Source: a virus
Length of the DNA stretch: 47,198 nucleotides
Virus record (IMG/VR): IMGVR_UViG_3300024352_000038
Coordinates: 1 to 47,198 of that record
Direction: 5' to 3' (one strand)
The notes under the pieces were generated by a model. The model was given only the letters and a program-made list of their open reading frames with translations, searched no databases and was not told where the DNA came from. Positions within the stretch are counted from its first letter, which is position 1. Each line of letters opens with the position of its first letter. Positions 33,001 through 39,827 of the stretch are shown piece by piece. The position numbers and the translations under genes are program-made.

Positions 33001-33177
33001 TTATTGATCTTTCGATCGATCAGATTCTACCATCTTGTTGACATCAACAATATGGTCGTACACGTCCTTGCGCATAAACATAACTGCGTCCCCTTTAATA
33101 AGTGATGCGTCTTTTAACTTATTAGTAAAGGGTTTAGCAAAGGCAACTAGCCTAGTTCGTTTCTGGCCATTTTTCAT
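33001..33177 (-). CDS. 58-aa basic protein
   Basis: The ATG at 33177 lies inside the last codons of the preceding gene (26-base overlap) with AAGGG at Shine-Dalgarno distance; the frame stays open to TAA at 33001. The product is Lys/Arg-rich in its first half (MKNGQKRTRLVAFAKPF) and acidic at the end. No family is recognised. It is the last gene before the terminator at 32919. Confidence 0.65.
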   Translation of the reverse strand: MKNGQKRTRLVAFAKPFTNKLKDASLIKGDAVMFMRKDVYDHIVDVNKMVESDRSKDQ

Positions 33178-33445
33178 TAGTGCTATCCCTTGTTAATACT
33201 GTTCGCTTTGCAGTGTTAAGTTTGTGACGATGCAGTGCGATGTGTACTGCCTCGATCATCTCATCAAACATGGGGTTGTTTATTTTCCCAGATACAACAA
33301 CTTCACCATTGTCTTCCATTACAAACTTAACAAACGGCTCATCTGGATTAGCGTTAAAGTAAGTGACCAGCATACCAGCAGCTTCGTGTAGATCAGGATC
33401 GATGTCCTCGTCAGTTTTGCACACAGGCACAATTTTAAAATTCAT
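33152..33445 (-). CDS. Hypothetical protein, 97 aa
   Basis: Unrecognised, acidic in its first half, with beta strands FVKFVMEDNGEVVVSG and a following helix FDEMIEAVHIALHRHKL. The start overlaps the short Tad2-like gene as ATGA. It belongs to the operon of small regulators and Tad2-like proteins. Confidence 0.75.
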   Translation of the reverse strand: MNFKIVPVCKTDEDIDPDLHEAAGMLVTYFNANPDEPFVKFVMEDNGEVVVSGKINNPMFDEMIEAVHIALHRHKLNTAKRTVLTRDSTNEKWPETN

Positions 33446-33630
33446 TCCATTACCTCCCAGTCATCATGTAATAGGTCATCTATTGTTGGCTTACCATGCA
33501 GTTTCTCGTCTTTGTAGCGACATATGATGACCCTCGAATCTACAACTATTGCGTACGTTCCTGGCAGCCATCTAGCCTGGCGCACGCGCTTGCCGTCACG
33601 TAATGCCTGTAGGGCTTCAATACCTGTCAT
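33442..33630 (-). CDS. Short DUF2829/Tad2-like protein, 62 aa
   Basis: The clearest member of the set: GIEALQALRDGKRVRQARWL at the N-terminus and IDDLLHDDWEVM at the C-terminus, the two conserved ends of the DUF2829/Tad2 family, with only ~25 residues between. It is shorter than the usual ~80-100 residues, so it may be a minimal version. It overlaps its neighbours by 4 and 14 bases. Confidence 0.65.
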   Translation of the reverse strand: MTGIEALQALRDGKRVRQARWLPGTYAIVVDSRVIICRYKDEKLHGKPTIDDLLHDDWEVME

Positions 33631-34024
33631 TCACAGCCTCCCAAGCAAGTACAACCCAGTCCTTTGCCAATAAGTCTTCCAGGCTAAGATCCAGCGTATA
33701 TGTGATGCATTCCATTATTCCTTCTGGACAACTGTAAGCTCGGACAAACCATCTGTTTTCAATGTCGTAGTAGTACCAACACTGCCAACATTTACGTGTA
33801 AACGGCAATCCAGTCTTGATCAACTCCATGCAACTATCTAAGGAAGAACGCTTGAGCTTAACCTCACCGTTACGCATAGCTGACTGGATCCTATATATGT
33901 GTGTTGTACTGACACTCCATTTACGAGCAACCGTTTTAACGTTTACGCCAGCCGTAAGCTCATCCTGAATCCCTTTAATGTCTTTCTCGCTTAACTTCCT
34001 ACGGTTATCGGTACTAGTGGCCAT
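33617..34024 (-). CDS. HTH domain fused to a Tad2-like domain, 135 aa
   Basis: The start is MATST (34024) with GAGGAATACT before it. Residues ~12-57 form a helix-turn-helix (LSEKDIKGIQDEL, then VKTVARKWSVSTTHIYRIQ). The remainder has CMELIKTGLPFTRKCW and SLEDLLAKDWVV, the same ends as the neighbouring Tad2-like protein. A DNA-binding module joined to this domain suggests ligand-responsive regulation, which is speculation. It overlaps the XRE gene by 11 bases. Confidence 0.6.
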   Translation of the reverse strand: MATSTDNRRKLSEKDIKGIQDELTAGVNVKTVARKWSVSTTHIYRIQSAMRNGEVKLKRSSLDSCMELIKTGLPFTRKCWQCWYYYDIENRWFVRAYSCPEGIMECITYTLDLSLEDLLAKDWVVLAWEAVNDRY

Positions 34025-34343
34025 AGTATTCCTCGTCACCGCGAAGCTTAATTACAAAAGCCTTGTAGGCTTCCATAATCGTTTCATGATCGCCATCGAA
34101 CTCATCAATCAGATACTTGGGGAACCGACCAACATAGAAACACAGGATCCAGTCATCGACTAGCAAAGCTTCCGCCAGATCGTCGATGTAAGGCTCATAG
34201 CTGCGGCGCCCATGCTCGATACAGTTCATCATCTGTGGAGAAATGGATCCGTCGCCATCCAGGCGACGAACCCTACGCGCGAGCGCACGCTGTGACATGC
34301 CAAGGGCCTCACGGCGCTGCTTGATGTACTCATGCCCCTTCAT
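34014..34343 (-). CDS. XRE-type HTH regulator, 109 aa
   Basis: The N-terminal 60 residues are a Cro/CI-type helix-turn-helix: EYIKQRREALGMSQRALARR, then ISPQMMNCIEHGRRSYEPYI and LAEALLVDDW. The C-terminal half is acidic with no known domain. GGAGG precedes the ATG, inside the preceding gene. It may control this operon or early phage promoters. Confidence 0.85.
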   Translation of the reverse strand: MKGHEYIKQRREALGMSQRALARRVRRLDGDGSISPQMMNCIEHGRRSYEPYIDDLAEALLVDDWILCFYVGRFPKYLIDEFDGDHETIMEAYKAFVIKLRGDEEYYGH

Positions 34344-34590
34344 CTTTTACCTCCACTCCCCAGATAGGCGATTTGCCCATCGGGTGCCATTTACCAAGGA
34401 CCCAGCAAGGATCGCAAAACGTATCAGCCTCAATCTCAATCGTCTCAAGCAAATGCTCAGACGGACCGTTATGCATAACAAACATCAACTGTAATTCCGA
34501 ATACCGCAGGTATTCATCATCATTCCAACAATCGAGGCGTGCAGGGTACCCATGCATAATCCACTCCAACGCCTTACTGATCGTTACCAT
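34330..34590 (-). CDS. Possible Tad2-like protein, 86 aa
   Basis: The N-terminus TISKALEWIMHGYPARLDCW has the spacing of the Tad2-like neighbours (helix, Gly, basic residue, Trp), but the C-terminal Asp-Trp motif is missing; the end reads SPIWGVEVKDEGA. It could be a diverged member or an unrelated protein with a similar start. It overlaps both neighbours (14-17 bases). Confidence 0.4.
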   Translation of the reverse strand: MVTISKALEWIMHGYPARLDCWNDDEYLRYSELQLMFVMHNGPSEHLLETIEIEADTFCDPCWVLGKWHPMGKSPIWGVEVKDEGA

Positions 34591-34852
34591 TGCGTACCTT
34601 TATCCCTAGCTTATGAAGCAAACCAACCTTCTCCTCTGGCCGAAATTCAGAGTAATCACCAAGCGCTTCAAGCGCATCGATAGCTTTGTGGATAGCCCAC
34701 GTAACGTCACGCGTGTCCTTCAAGAACGACGCCGACTCATACAAATCATCTACAACAATGTCCCTGCGCAGCTTCTCGTACGCGCTCTGGCACGCAAGCA
34801 TAGACGCCAACACACTACGATACTGCGACCACGCAGCTTCTCTCTTATTCAT
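34574..34852 (-). CDS. Hypothetical helical protein, 92 aa
   Basis: First gene of the small-regulator operon with a strong GGAGG site. The product is all helical and charged (QYRSVLASMLACQSAYEKLR, then VTWAIHKAIDALEALGDY). No family is recognised. Confidence 0.75.
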   Translation of the reverse strand: MNKREAAWSQYRSVLASMLACQSAYEKLRRDIVVDDLYESASFLKDTRDVTWAIHKAIDALEALGDYSEFRPEEKVGLLHKLGIKVRNGNDQ

Positions 34853-34867
34853 AACAAACCTCCACCC

Positions 34868-34880
34868 GCAAGTATACCAT
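34868..34880 (-). promoter_or_regulatory. GCAAGTAT motif with minus-strand TATACT before the 92-aa gene
   Basis: The plus strand reads GCAAGTATACC; the minus strand reads TATACT (34871-34876) followed by 18 bases with GGAGG before the ATG at 34852. Here the site would give a short leader, unlike the starts without a ribosome-binding site. Confidence 0.45.
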
Positions 34881-34893
34881 GCAATCGCGCATA

Positions 34894-35445
34894 CTACGCG
34901 ACTTCATTACCCCATACGTCCCAGCCAGGGTACGGTCTACGCGCGAACAACTCGATCTTACGCATGCCCGGATACAACTGATCTATACGCTCATGCACAG
35001 CATCAGGCTTCCTGCTATGCTCCATTCGCGGCGCCATAACTACCTGTCTGACGCTCTCGTCAGACAGCTTCAAAGGCCTACCAGACTTGCAAGGGCTACC
35101 AACCAACACAAGCTCCGTCGTAGGCTTTACAACGCTAGGACGGACGCCCTGCGCGCCCACAGGCGTACCATCCTGCTTCGTCTTCACCCACACAAAGCCA
35201 ACCCCCCTATACGCTAAGCCCCAGCCTCGCAATAAGTCCAGCGCAGCGTCCAGACGCGGACCAGTAGCCCACATAAACACCACGCTGCGCGAATGCAACA
35301 GCTGCTGGACAGGCAACGCCAACAGATCAGCGTCGCTCATCGTTGGGTAGAACTTCGCGGCGGCGCCCCACTTATCCTGGCTACCGCTATACGACCACGG
35401 GGGGTCACACAACACTACGTCATACTGAACGGAAGGGAAATCCAT
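34894..35445 (-). CDS. MT-A70-family N6-adenine DNA methyltransferase, 183 aa
   Basis: The catalytic DPPW motif is at residues 14-17 (VVLCDPPWSYSG), followed by FYPTMSDADLLALP, VVFMWATGP, and late motifs ELVLVGSPCKSGRP and the end PYPGWDVWGNE, the order seen in phage MT-A70 enzymes. It would transfer methyl from SAM to adenine. The start is placed at MDFPS (35445), GAGG six bases upstream. No restriction partner is visible, so it is an orphan, perhaps protecting phage DNA. Confidence 0.88.
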   Translation of the reverse strand: MDFPSVQYDVVLCDPPWSYSGSQDKWGAAAKFYPTMSDADLLALPVQQLLHSRSVVFMWATGPRLDAALDLLRGWGLAYRGVGFVWVKTKQDGTPVGAQGVRPSVVKPTTELVLVGSPCKSGRPLKLSDESVRQVVMAPRMEHSRKPDAVHERIDQLYPGMRKIELFARRPYPGWDVWGNEVA

Positions 35446-35632
35446 ATACACCTCGGTACGTTATAACATGGCTTCTACGGCGGGAGAAAGTCAATTTTGA
35501 GGAGATGTTCCGTAGGCGTGGGGATCGTAAGAAAAAAATAATAAGGGGGCGGGGGCTTGCCATACCCCCCTGCCACACACGGTGTGTGAGGGAGGGAGGG
35601 GAGGGAAGGCACGGCGTCGCGTGCGTAGGGCG

Positions 35633-35776
35633 GCCCGCGGTAGCGGGCTGCTTCTCTTGGAGGGGGAGGCTTCCCCCGAACGGAAGCCATGCGGACGCAT
35701 GGCCGCAGCTCCGCGCGGATGCGCGGGGCTGTAGCTCGCGCGGTAGCGCGATCTATTCCCAGCCGCGGATGCGGCT
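35633..35776. repeat. Cluster of GC-GGNN-GC tetraloop hairpins
   Basis: Perfect 6-bp stems closed by a four-base loop: 35633-35648 (GGTA), 35687-35702 (GGAC), 35711-35726 (GGAT), 35736-35751 (GGTA), 35761-35776 (GGAT), plus a GGCTTCC/GGAAGCC hairpin with a 7-base loop at 35668-35688. Stem sequences differ but every tetraloop hairpin keeps GC on both sides of the loop. Confidence 0.85.
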
Positions 35777-35837
35777 TGTTTGCGTTCCTGTTCAAAAGGC
35801 GGCGGCAGCCGACTTGCGAACAGGAGCATCCATCCCC

Positions 35838-35857
35838 CCAGCAAGTATGCGATACTG
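35838..35857 (+). promoter_or_regulatory. Promoter candidate: GCAAGTAT then GATACT before the 126-aa gene
   Basis: CAGCAAGTATGCGATACTG lies ~40 bases upstream of the ATG at 35897, which has GAAAGGA as ribosome site. The same CAGCARGTATGCGA sequence recurs in the loop of the hairpin at 36762. Confidence 0.5.
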
Positions 35858-35896
35858 TCCCTGTTGGTGGTTGGAACACTCTGAAAGGAAACTAGT

Positions 35897-36277
35897 ATGG
35901 AAAAAGATAGAATGTTTGCTATTTGCCGTGCGGCGAATACCTACTTCAAGAATATCGGTCACATCGACTGGGCGACAGACCGACAGTGCAAGTCATGGAA
36001 TGTGGACTATTGGCGCATAACGCAGTCCGACAATGATTTTGCTGAGCCTACCGCGTACGTTGTCGAATTCGACCTTGCAGTCTTCACCGATTGTGAAGGC
36101 GTAGAAAGTACTTGTGAAGGTACTTGCGACATGGGCGAAAGTGAACAATTCCGCATCCATGTAGAATCCGGTCACGACGCGGAATGTTTGATGAAATACG
36201 CGCTGGCCGACCCAGACTGCTGGATTATGTCCATCAGGTCGGAACCTGATAGCGTGCGAAAGTGGACGACTAGATAG
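35897..36277 (+). CDS. Hypothetical protein, 126 aa
   Basis: First gene of the plus-strand operon. The product is acidic, Cys- and Trp-containing (DCEGVESTCEGTCDMGES), with a C-terminal DPDCWIMSIRSE. No family recognised. The stop is followed within ten bases by a 9-bp-stem GCAA hairpin. Confidence 0.8.
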   Translation: MEKDRMFAICRAANTYFKNIGHIDWATDRQCKSWNVDYWRITQSDNDFAEPTAYVVEFDLAVFTDCEGVESTCEGTCDMGESEQFRIHVESGHDAECLMKYALADPDCWIMSIRSEPDSVRKWTTR

Positions 36278-36286
36278 TTTAGACTG

Positions 36287-36308
36287 CCTGCCCGGGCAAC
36301 CGGGCAGG
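36287..36308 (+). repeat. Intercistronic hairpin with GCAA tetraloop
   Basis: CCTGCCCGG-GCAA-CCGGGCAGG, a perfect 9-bp stem with a GNRA tetraloop, between the stop at 36277 and the ribosome site of the next gene. Only three T follow, so it is more likely an RNA stabiliser, processing site or weak attenuator than a full terminator. Confidence 0.75.
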
Positions 36309-36329
36309 TTTGAAGGAAAGGAAAGTAGA

Positions 36330-36617
36330 ATGAAACTCAAAACAATTGCAGGATTAGACGGGTACGAATTTGCTGGTGCTATCAGCAAGGCGACAGATAA
36401 CGCGGAAATTGCCGAAGCGGCATATCAGCGTGCTAGAAATGCCAAACATAACGCCAATTATCAAATTGAATGTCCGACAGTCTTTATCAGCGAAGCGGCC
36501 GCGGATTGGGATACTGTAATTTCATTGTCTGATATTCGCGCATTGGTAGCAAGCGTTGAAATTATCGCCGCAGAAAACGGTATCTTGCTGCCGCAGAATT
36601 GGCAGGTAATCTATTGA
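36330..36617 (+). CDS. Hypothetical protein, 95 aa
   Basis: Ala-rich helical start (EIAEAAYQRARNAKHN) then a beta/helical end with ISLSDIRALVASVEII. No family is recognised. Preceded by AAGGAAAG and followed by a one-base overlap (TGATG) with a 34-aa membrane peptide gene. Confidence 0.8.
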   Translation: MKLKTIAGLDGYEFAGAISKATDNAEIAEAAYQRARNAKHNANYQIECPTVFISEAAADWDTVISLSDIRALVASVEIIAAENGILLPQNWQVIY

Positions 36618-36721
36618 TGCGGCGGAATAGCCCGGGCAACCGGGCTAGACTTCGCGAGTTTATAGGTTTTGTTCTAATATTCGCGCTCGTAGTATTGGCC
36701 AGTGGCCTAAATAACAATTGA
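36617..36721 (+). CDS. 34-aa single-span membrane peptide
   Basis: The ATG overlaps the preceding stop (TGATG) and AGG is 11 bases upstream. A basic N-terminus is followed by the span FIGFVLIFALVVLASGL (about 15-31). The GCAA hairpin at 36628-36647 lies inside the early codons. The operon terminator follows within ten bases. Real translation is likely but not certain. Confidence 0.55.
   Translation: MRRNSPGNRARLREFIGFVLIFALVVLASGLNNN
36628..36647 (+). repeat. Second GCAA-loop hairpin, inside the 34-aa gene
   Basis: TAGCCCGG-GCAA-CCGGGCTA, 8-bp perfect stem. Its loop and inner stem match the hairpins at 36287 and 36730. Confidence 0.75.
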
Positions 36722-36729
36722 AACTTTAC

Positions 36730-36753
36730 AGCCCGGGCGACCGGGCTTTTTTT
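36730..36753 (+). terminator. Rho-independent terminator, GCGA loop
   Basis: AGCCCGG-GCGA-CCGGGCT followed by TTTTTT. It closes the operon from 35897 and belongs to the same CCGG-GCRA-CCGG hairpin family as the intercistronic ones. Confidence 0.88.
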
Positions 36754-36761
36754 CCGGCCGG

Positions 36762-36798
36762 CCATTGAAGCCCAGCAGGTATGCGAGGGCTTCAATGG
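36762..36798. repeat. 12-bp perfect hairpin with a GCAGGTAT motif in its loop
   Basis: CCATTGAAGCCC and GGGCTTCAATGG flank the 13-base loop AGCAGGTATGCGA. Apart from one base the loop equals the motif at 35840-35852 in the upstream promoter. It overlaps a GGCCGGCC site and follows the terminator directly. Confidence 0.8.
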
Positions 36799-36956
36799 TG
36801 AGAGTAAAAGACAGTGTCACAAAGTGACGGCCTGATTATTTGTAGATAATAGAATCAATATTAGACTCCACAAAAATAGTAATAGTAACCACGCGCTCCA
36901 CTATATAGATCCATATACACATACACACATCGTTCTCTCAACCCTTTCAGTGGCGC

Positions 36957-37302
36957 GTAGCGCTGCGGATGCAGCGGTACGCAGGTCGCGTCCTTCCTCC
37001 CAGCTTTCTTCTACACAGGGCGTAGGTGGCGCGTGTGCGTCGCGGTAGCGTCCACATGCAGTGGGCGGTTGTGCTTTGCGAAGCGTAGGCGGTGCCTGGG
37101 ATCAGGTATAGCCGTAGCGCAGCAGCTTCTCAATTCCCTCGCCGGGCAGTCGCCGGGCAACACATACACGCAGGTAAGCGGGTGCCTCGCCGGGCCGCGC
37201 GGGGCGCCGCGGTAGCGGCGTCCTGCGGCTGCGCGGAGCGCTGCGGATGCAGCGGTCTGCACCCCGCGGTAGCGGGGTTAGCACATAGCTGCGCGGATGC
37301 GC
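36957..37302. repeat. Second cluster of GC-GGNN-GC tetraloop hairpins
   Basis: 36961-36976 (CGCTGC-GGAT), 37205-37220 (CGCCGC-GGTA), 37239-37254 (CGCTGC-GGAT, identical core to the first), 37261-37278 (7-bp stem, GGTA) and a shorter one at 37291-37302 (GGAT). A three-base-stem relative with GGTA lies near 37040. Confidence 0.85.
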
Positions 37303-37460
37303 GGGTATGTATTCGGGGGCCTCACAATTTGCTGTCGCTGTGCTATCCCCCTTGATGCGTTACACAAAGCGTGGAGTAGGGAAAAGGATCGCGAAGCGCA
37401 CATACTTCTTCTCGGCAGCAGTGCGCCCACGCTCGCCTACCTGATTGCGTACTGTTCGTA

Positions 37461-37646
37461 GTGGGGGCAGATCGTATAGACACAAGCCTAAGCGTGGAAG
37501 CACGTCAGCTGCCGGGAAAAATTTTTTGGCCTTTCTGGGGGGAGTCTGGCCAGTTGTCGTACTGCACTAGGTCGCGCGCAATTGTGGAGGGCGCGCGCTT
37601 GGGCTGGCCGTTGGGGTTGTTCGGGCTGTCGATCGTGTCGCGCTAG
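37461..37646 (+). CDS. Doubtful 61-aa frame
   Basis: A GTG-initiated frame without a ribosome site; TACTGT ends five bases before the GTG, the same geometry as the predicted leaderless starts. The product is Trp/Gly/Leu-containing with no recognisable domain. It may be a chance frame in a G+C-rich tract. Confidence 0.25.
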   Translation: MGADRIDTSLSVEARQLPGKIFWPFWGESGQLSYCTRSRAIVEGARLGWPLGLFGLSIVSR

Positions 37647-37761
37647 GTGGTGCGGGTATGTGGCAATTTCGCTGTTGGCTACGTTCGCGCAACCTTGTTG
37701 CATTCTTTCGCGAAGCTCCGCGCGTTTTACACTCCGTTTGTCCGATTGCGTCCACTTGTCG

Positions 37762-37767
37762 TATACT
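37762..37767 (+). promoter_or_regulatory. -10 candidate TATACT before the 103-aa membrane gene
   Basis: TATACT followed by a ~40-base leader with GAAGGGTAA before the ATG at 37812. No clear -35; CTTGTCG precedes it. It would serve the operon 37812-39932. Confidence 0.45.
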
Positions 37768-37811
37768 GTGCTGTGCCTGCGGCGTTGCAGGCCTGAAGGG
37801 TAATAGATCCA

Positions 37812-38123
37812 ATGTTTGATTATCTTACGCGCGCGGAAGTTACGCGGCTGGCTGTCCGGCTGGCGTGGTACGCGCTCTGCTTGCTTGGTTGTTTGTTTGC
37901 CGTTGGGTTGTGTTGTGCGTCCATTCTGGGGGCGTTTGATGTACCGGGCGTTATTCCATCGGATCGCATTAAATACGCGCGCGTTGCGTTGTTGGTGTTG
38001 TCTGGCATGGCGTCCATGGGGGCGTGGTGGTCAATCGATGACGCGCTCCGCGGCGCGGCGTTTCTGTCGTTTGGCCGTGGTTTGTCCCTGCGTGCGCGGG
38101 GTGTAAAGGGTGCAGGTAATTAG
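37812..38123 (+). CDS. Two-span membrane protein, 103 aa
   Basis: Hydrophobic spans at about residues 12-40 (LAVRLAWYALCLLGCLFAVG) and 57-72 (ALLVLSGMASMGAW), with a basic C-terminus. No family is recognised. First gene of a G+C-rich four- to five-gene operon. Confidence 0.7.
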   Translation: MFDYLTRAEVTRLAVRLAWYALCLLGCLFAVGLCCASILGAFDVPGVIPSDRIKYARVALLVLSGMASMGAWWSIDDALRGAAFLSFGRGLSLRARGVKGAGN

Positions 38124-38124
38124 A

Positions 38125-38688
38125 ATGAGTGAACATGACATTGATAAAGTGCGCGCGATAATTAAGGCGTCGTCGGTCTTGGCGTCTGGTATAGAGTGCG
38201 CGCTATTGGCGGCGGGTTGCCATCGCGCTTATGCAAAACAAATAAGCTTTGATGTCGTATTTGAGTGGGCGCGCCTTAGCGGATCGGATCCATACCGCGC
38301 TCCGCGTGCTAGTGTGGGATCTGTGGCCGCTATGGTGGCGGGGTATTACCGGCTGGCGGTGTGCTGGGATTATCCCGATGATGTCGCGGCAGGTGTGACG
38401 GCGCAAAAGCTCTGCGATACGGTCGCGGCTGTGTCTGCGCTTGATGGGCGGTGGTCGTTGGGTATCACATCGCCTCCTGTGCGCATTGTGCCTGTTGGCG
38501 TGTGGCGTTCGATGTCTGCTGATGGGGTCGCGCGCTTATTGGTTGCTGTATCGCATGGTGTCCGAAGTCAAGGGGTGGATAATTTGACGCGGACACATCG
38601 TGATACCGGTTTTGCTCTGGTGTCTCTTGATGGGGAATTGCCGCTGTCGGCATATCTCGATCATGTCGCAGAGAATAAAGGGGAATAG
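38125..38688 (+). CDS. Hypothetical protein, 187 aa
   Basis: The start is MSEHD (38125), one base after the preceding stop. The N-terminal half is helical with VLASGIECALLAAGCHRAYA; the C-terminal half is beta/helix with a Val-Arg-Ile-Val-Pro-Val stretch. No known domain. Base composition is higher in G+C than the structural genes. Confidence 0.75.
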   Translation: MSEHDIDKVRAIIKASSVLASGIECALLAAGCHRAYAKQISFDVVFEWARLSGSDPYRAPRASVGSVAAMVAGYYRLAVCWDYPDDVAAGVTAQKLCDTVAAVSALDGRWSLGITSPPVRIVPVGVWRSMSADGVARLLVAVSHGVRSQGVDNLTRTHRDTGFALVSLDGELPLSAYLDHVAENKGE

Positions 38689-38692
38689 TGTT

Positions 38693-38992
38693 ATGGGATT
38701 GGATTTTGAGGGCGCGTTGTTCGCGTGGTTAGGTTATGATTCCGACGCGGTGAAAAACGTCGTGTATGACATTGTGAAGGATCCAGACACGGGCGAATAT
38801 GCCGATTCATACTTTAGTTGGGCTGGTTGCGATTGTTGCAACCTTGACGGGGCTACGCGTGGCGGGTCTGTCTATGACGTCAACATTATTGCATTCGGCG
38901 CAGGGTCTGAGATCATCGGCCAGACTCTGGCGCAGGTCTGCGGGGATTGCTTGTACGGTCTGGAGTATGGGGAGTGGCCAGATAATGAGTAG
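38693..38992 (+). CDS. Cys-containing hypothetical protein, 99 aa
   Basis: The start is MGLDF (38693) with AAGGGGAA upstream. Cysteines occur in a CDCCN block (about residues 44-47) and a CGDC block (about 83-86), possible zinc ligands. The end is acidic. Its stop overlaps the next start by 8 bases. Confidence 0.7.
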   Translation: MGLDFEGALFAWLGYDSDAVKNVVYDIVKDPDTGEYADSYFSWAGCDCCNLDGATRGGSVYDVNIIAFGAGSEIIGQTLAQVCGDCLYGLEYGEWPDNE

Positions 38993-39818
38993 ACGCGAAT
39001 TACCGGTTTTCACCGATTCGGTGATACCTAAAAGCGGGATAAGTTCCAACGGTAAACTGGGCGGCTGTGGCGCTACCTATCGCGCGGTTGGTTGCGGCGT
39101 CGCGTCTGGTACCTGTCCGGCTACTTGTTCCTATCTTCCAGAGTCCGCAGGCGGTTTGCCTGCGGCGCTTTGGTCGGCGCGTCTGGTAGCGGGGGCGGCA
39201 GGTTTTCCGGCCGTGCAGGCGGCCGCGCTAGAATGGGCGGCGGATCTGGCCGCAGGGCGTGCCAAGCTTGATAGGTGTTACGTCTTGGGGGCGCCTGCGG
39301 AATTCTCCGCGCGGCGCGCGCCGGGGTTGGATTCGTCCACGGGTTTGATTCCGGGCGGGCTTGATGTGCGTTTGCACGTTAGCGGGGATTTCCTCCGGGC
39401 AGATAGGCGGTTTGATGCGGCGCGTCTTACCCGTTGTATTGATTGGGAATATGTCGATCGCGTTTGCGAATTTGCCGCTATGCATCGCGGCCGCTGTTGG
39501 GTTTATACTCACGTTCATTCGGTGCGGTTGTGGCGTACGCTGTCGGCCGCAGGCGTGCAGGTTTGGATTTCCTGCGACACTATGCGGCAGGCGGCGCGGT
39601 GGGTCAAGCGTGGCGCGTGCGTTACCATGGGCGGCCGTCTTAGTTACTTGCAGGCCGTGCGGCAGGCTTTCCGGGGTTTGTCTGTACCGGTGCGCTTTTG
39701 TCCTTGGGATCTAAGCAAGGTGAAAATGGGCGAAGCTCCGCGCGCGATTACTTGCAGGTCTTGCCGTTTATGCATCGATGATATAGCGGCGCGTGTGATT
39801 CTGTTCGTTAGTCATTAG
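38985..39818 (+). CDS. Gp88-like phage protein, 277 aa
   Basis: The start is MSRRE (38985), overlapping the preceding gene by 8 bases. Near residue 125 DVRLHVSGDF is followed ~50 residues later by WVYTHVHSVRLW and WISCDT; this resembles the Gp88 family of mycobacteriophages (arginine-leucine-His-x-Ser-Gly-Asp-Phe). Cysteines near residues 38-43 (TCPATC) and at the end (CRSCRLC) could bind metal. Function of the family is not established. Confidence 0.5.
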   Translation: MSRRELPVFTDSVIPKSGISSNGKLGGCGATYRAVGCGVASGTCPATCSYLPESAGGLPAALWSARLVAGAAGFPAVQAAALEWAADLAAGRAKLDRCYVLGAPAEFSARRAPGLDSSTGLIPGGLDVRLHVSGDFLRADRRFDAARLTRCIDWEYVDRVCEFAAMHRGRCWVYTHVHSVRLWRTLSAAGVQVWISCDTMRQAARWVKRGACVTMGGRLSYLQAVRQAFRGLSVPVRFCPWDLSKVKMGEAPRAITCRSCRLCIDDIAARVILFVSH

Positions 39819-39827
39819 GGGGCGCGC

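Larger units (their letters stand above)
35446..35896. other. 451-bp gene-free, hairpin-rich G+C tract
   Basis: No frame here has a credible start and ribosome site. It holds a minus-strand TATAAC (35460-35465) that could serve the methyltransferase, a CACACAC/GTGTGTG-type palindrome near 35572, six or more perfect hairpins between 35633 and 35776, a larger CCTGTTC/GAACAGG stem around 35785-35828, and the promoter for the plus operon. Confidence 0.7.
36754..37811. other. ~1-kb gene-poor region with hairpins
   Basis: No well-supported gene. It holds a 12-bp-stem hairpin (36762-36798), a GTCAC/GTGAC repeat near 36815, an A/T-rich stretch (about 36835-36935), the GC-GGNN-GC hairpins, short GCAGGTAA/GCGGGTG-type motif relatives near 37170, and a weak 61-codon frame at 37461. 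A second frame of 54 codons (ATG 37654) overlaps the next gene and is doubtful. Origin, structured RNA or packaging site are all possible. Confidence 0.6.

Noticed and set aside
35475-35879. Long open frames on both strands in the hairpin region
   Set aside because: The frames are open because the tract is G+C-rich; their products are Arg/Pro/Ala low-complexity and they lack ribosome sites.
35633-37302. CRISPR array
   Set aside because: The repeated units are hairpins of varying sequence without constant-length spacers, and no cas gene is present.
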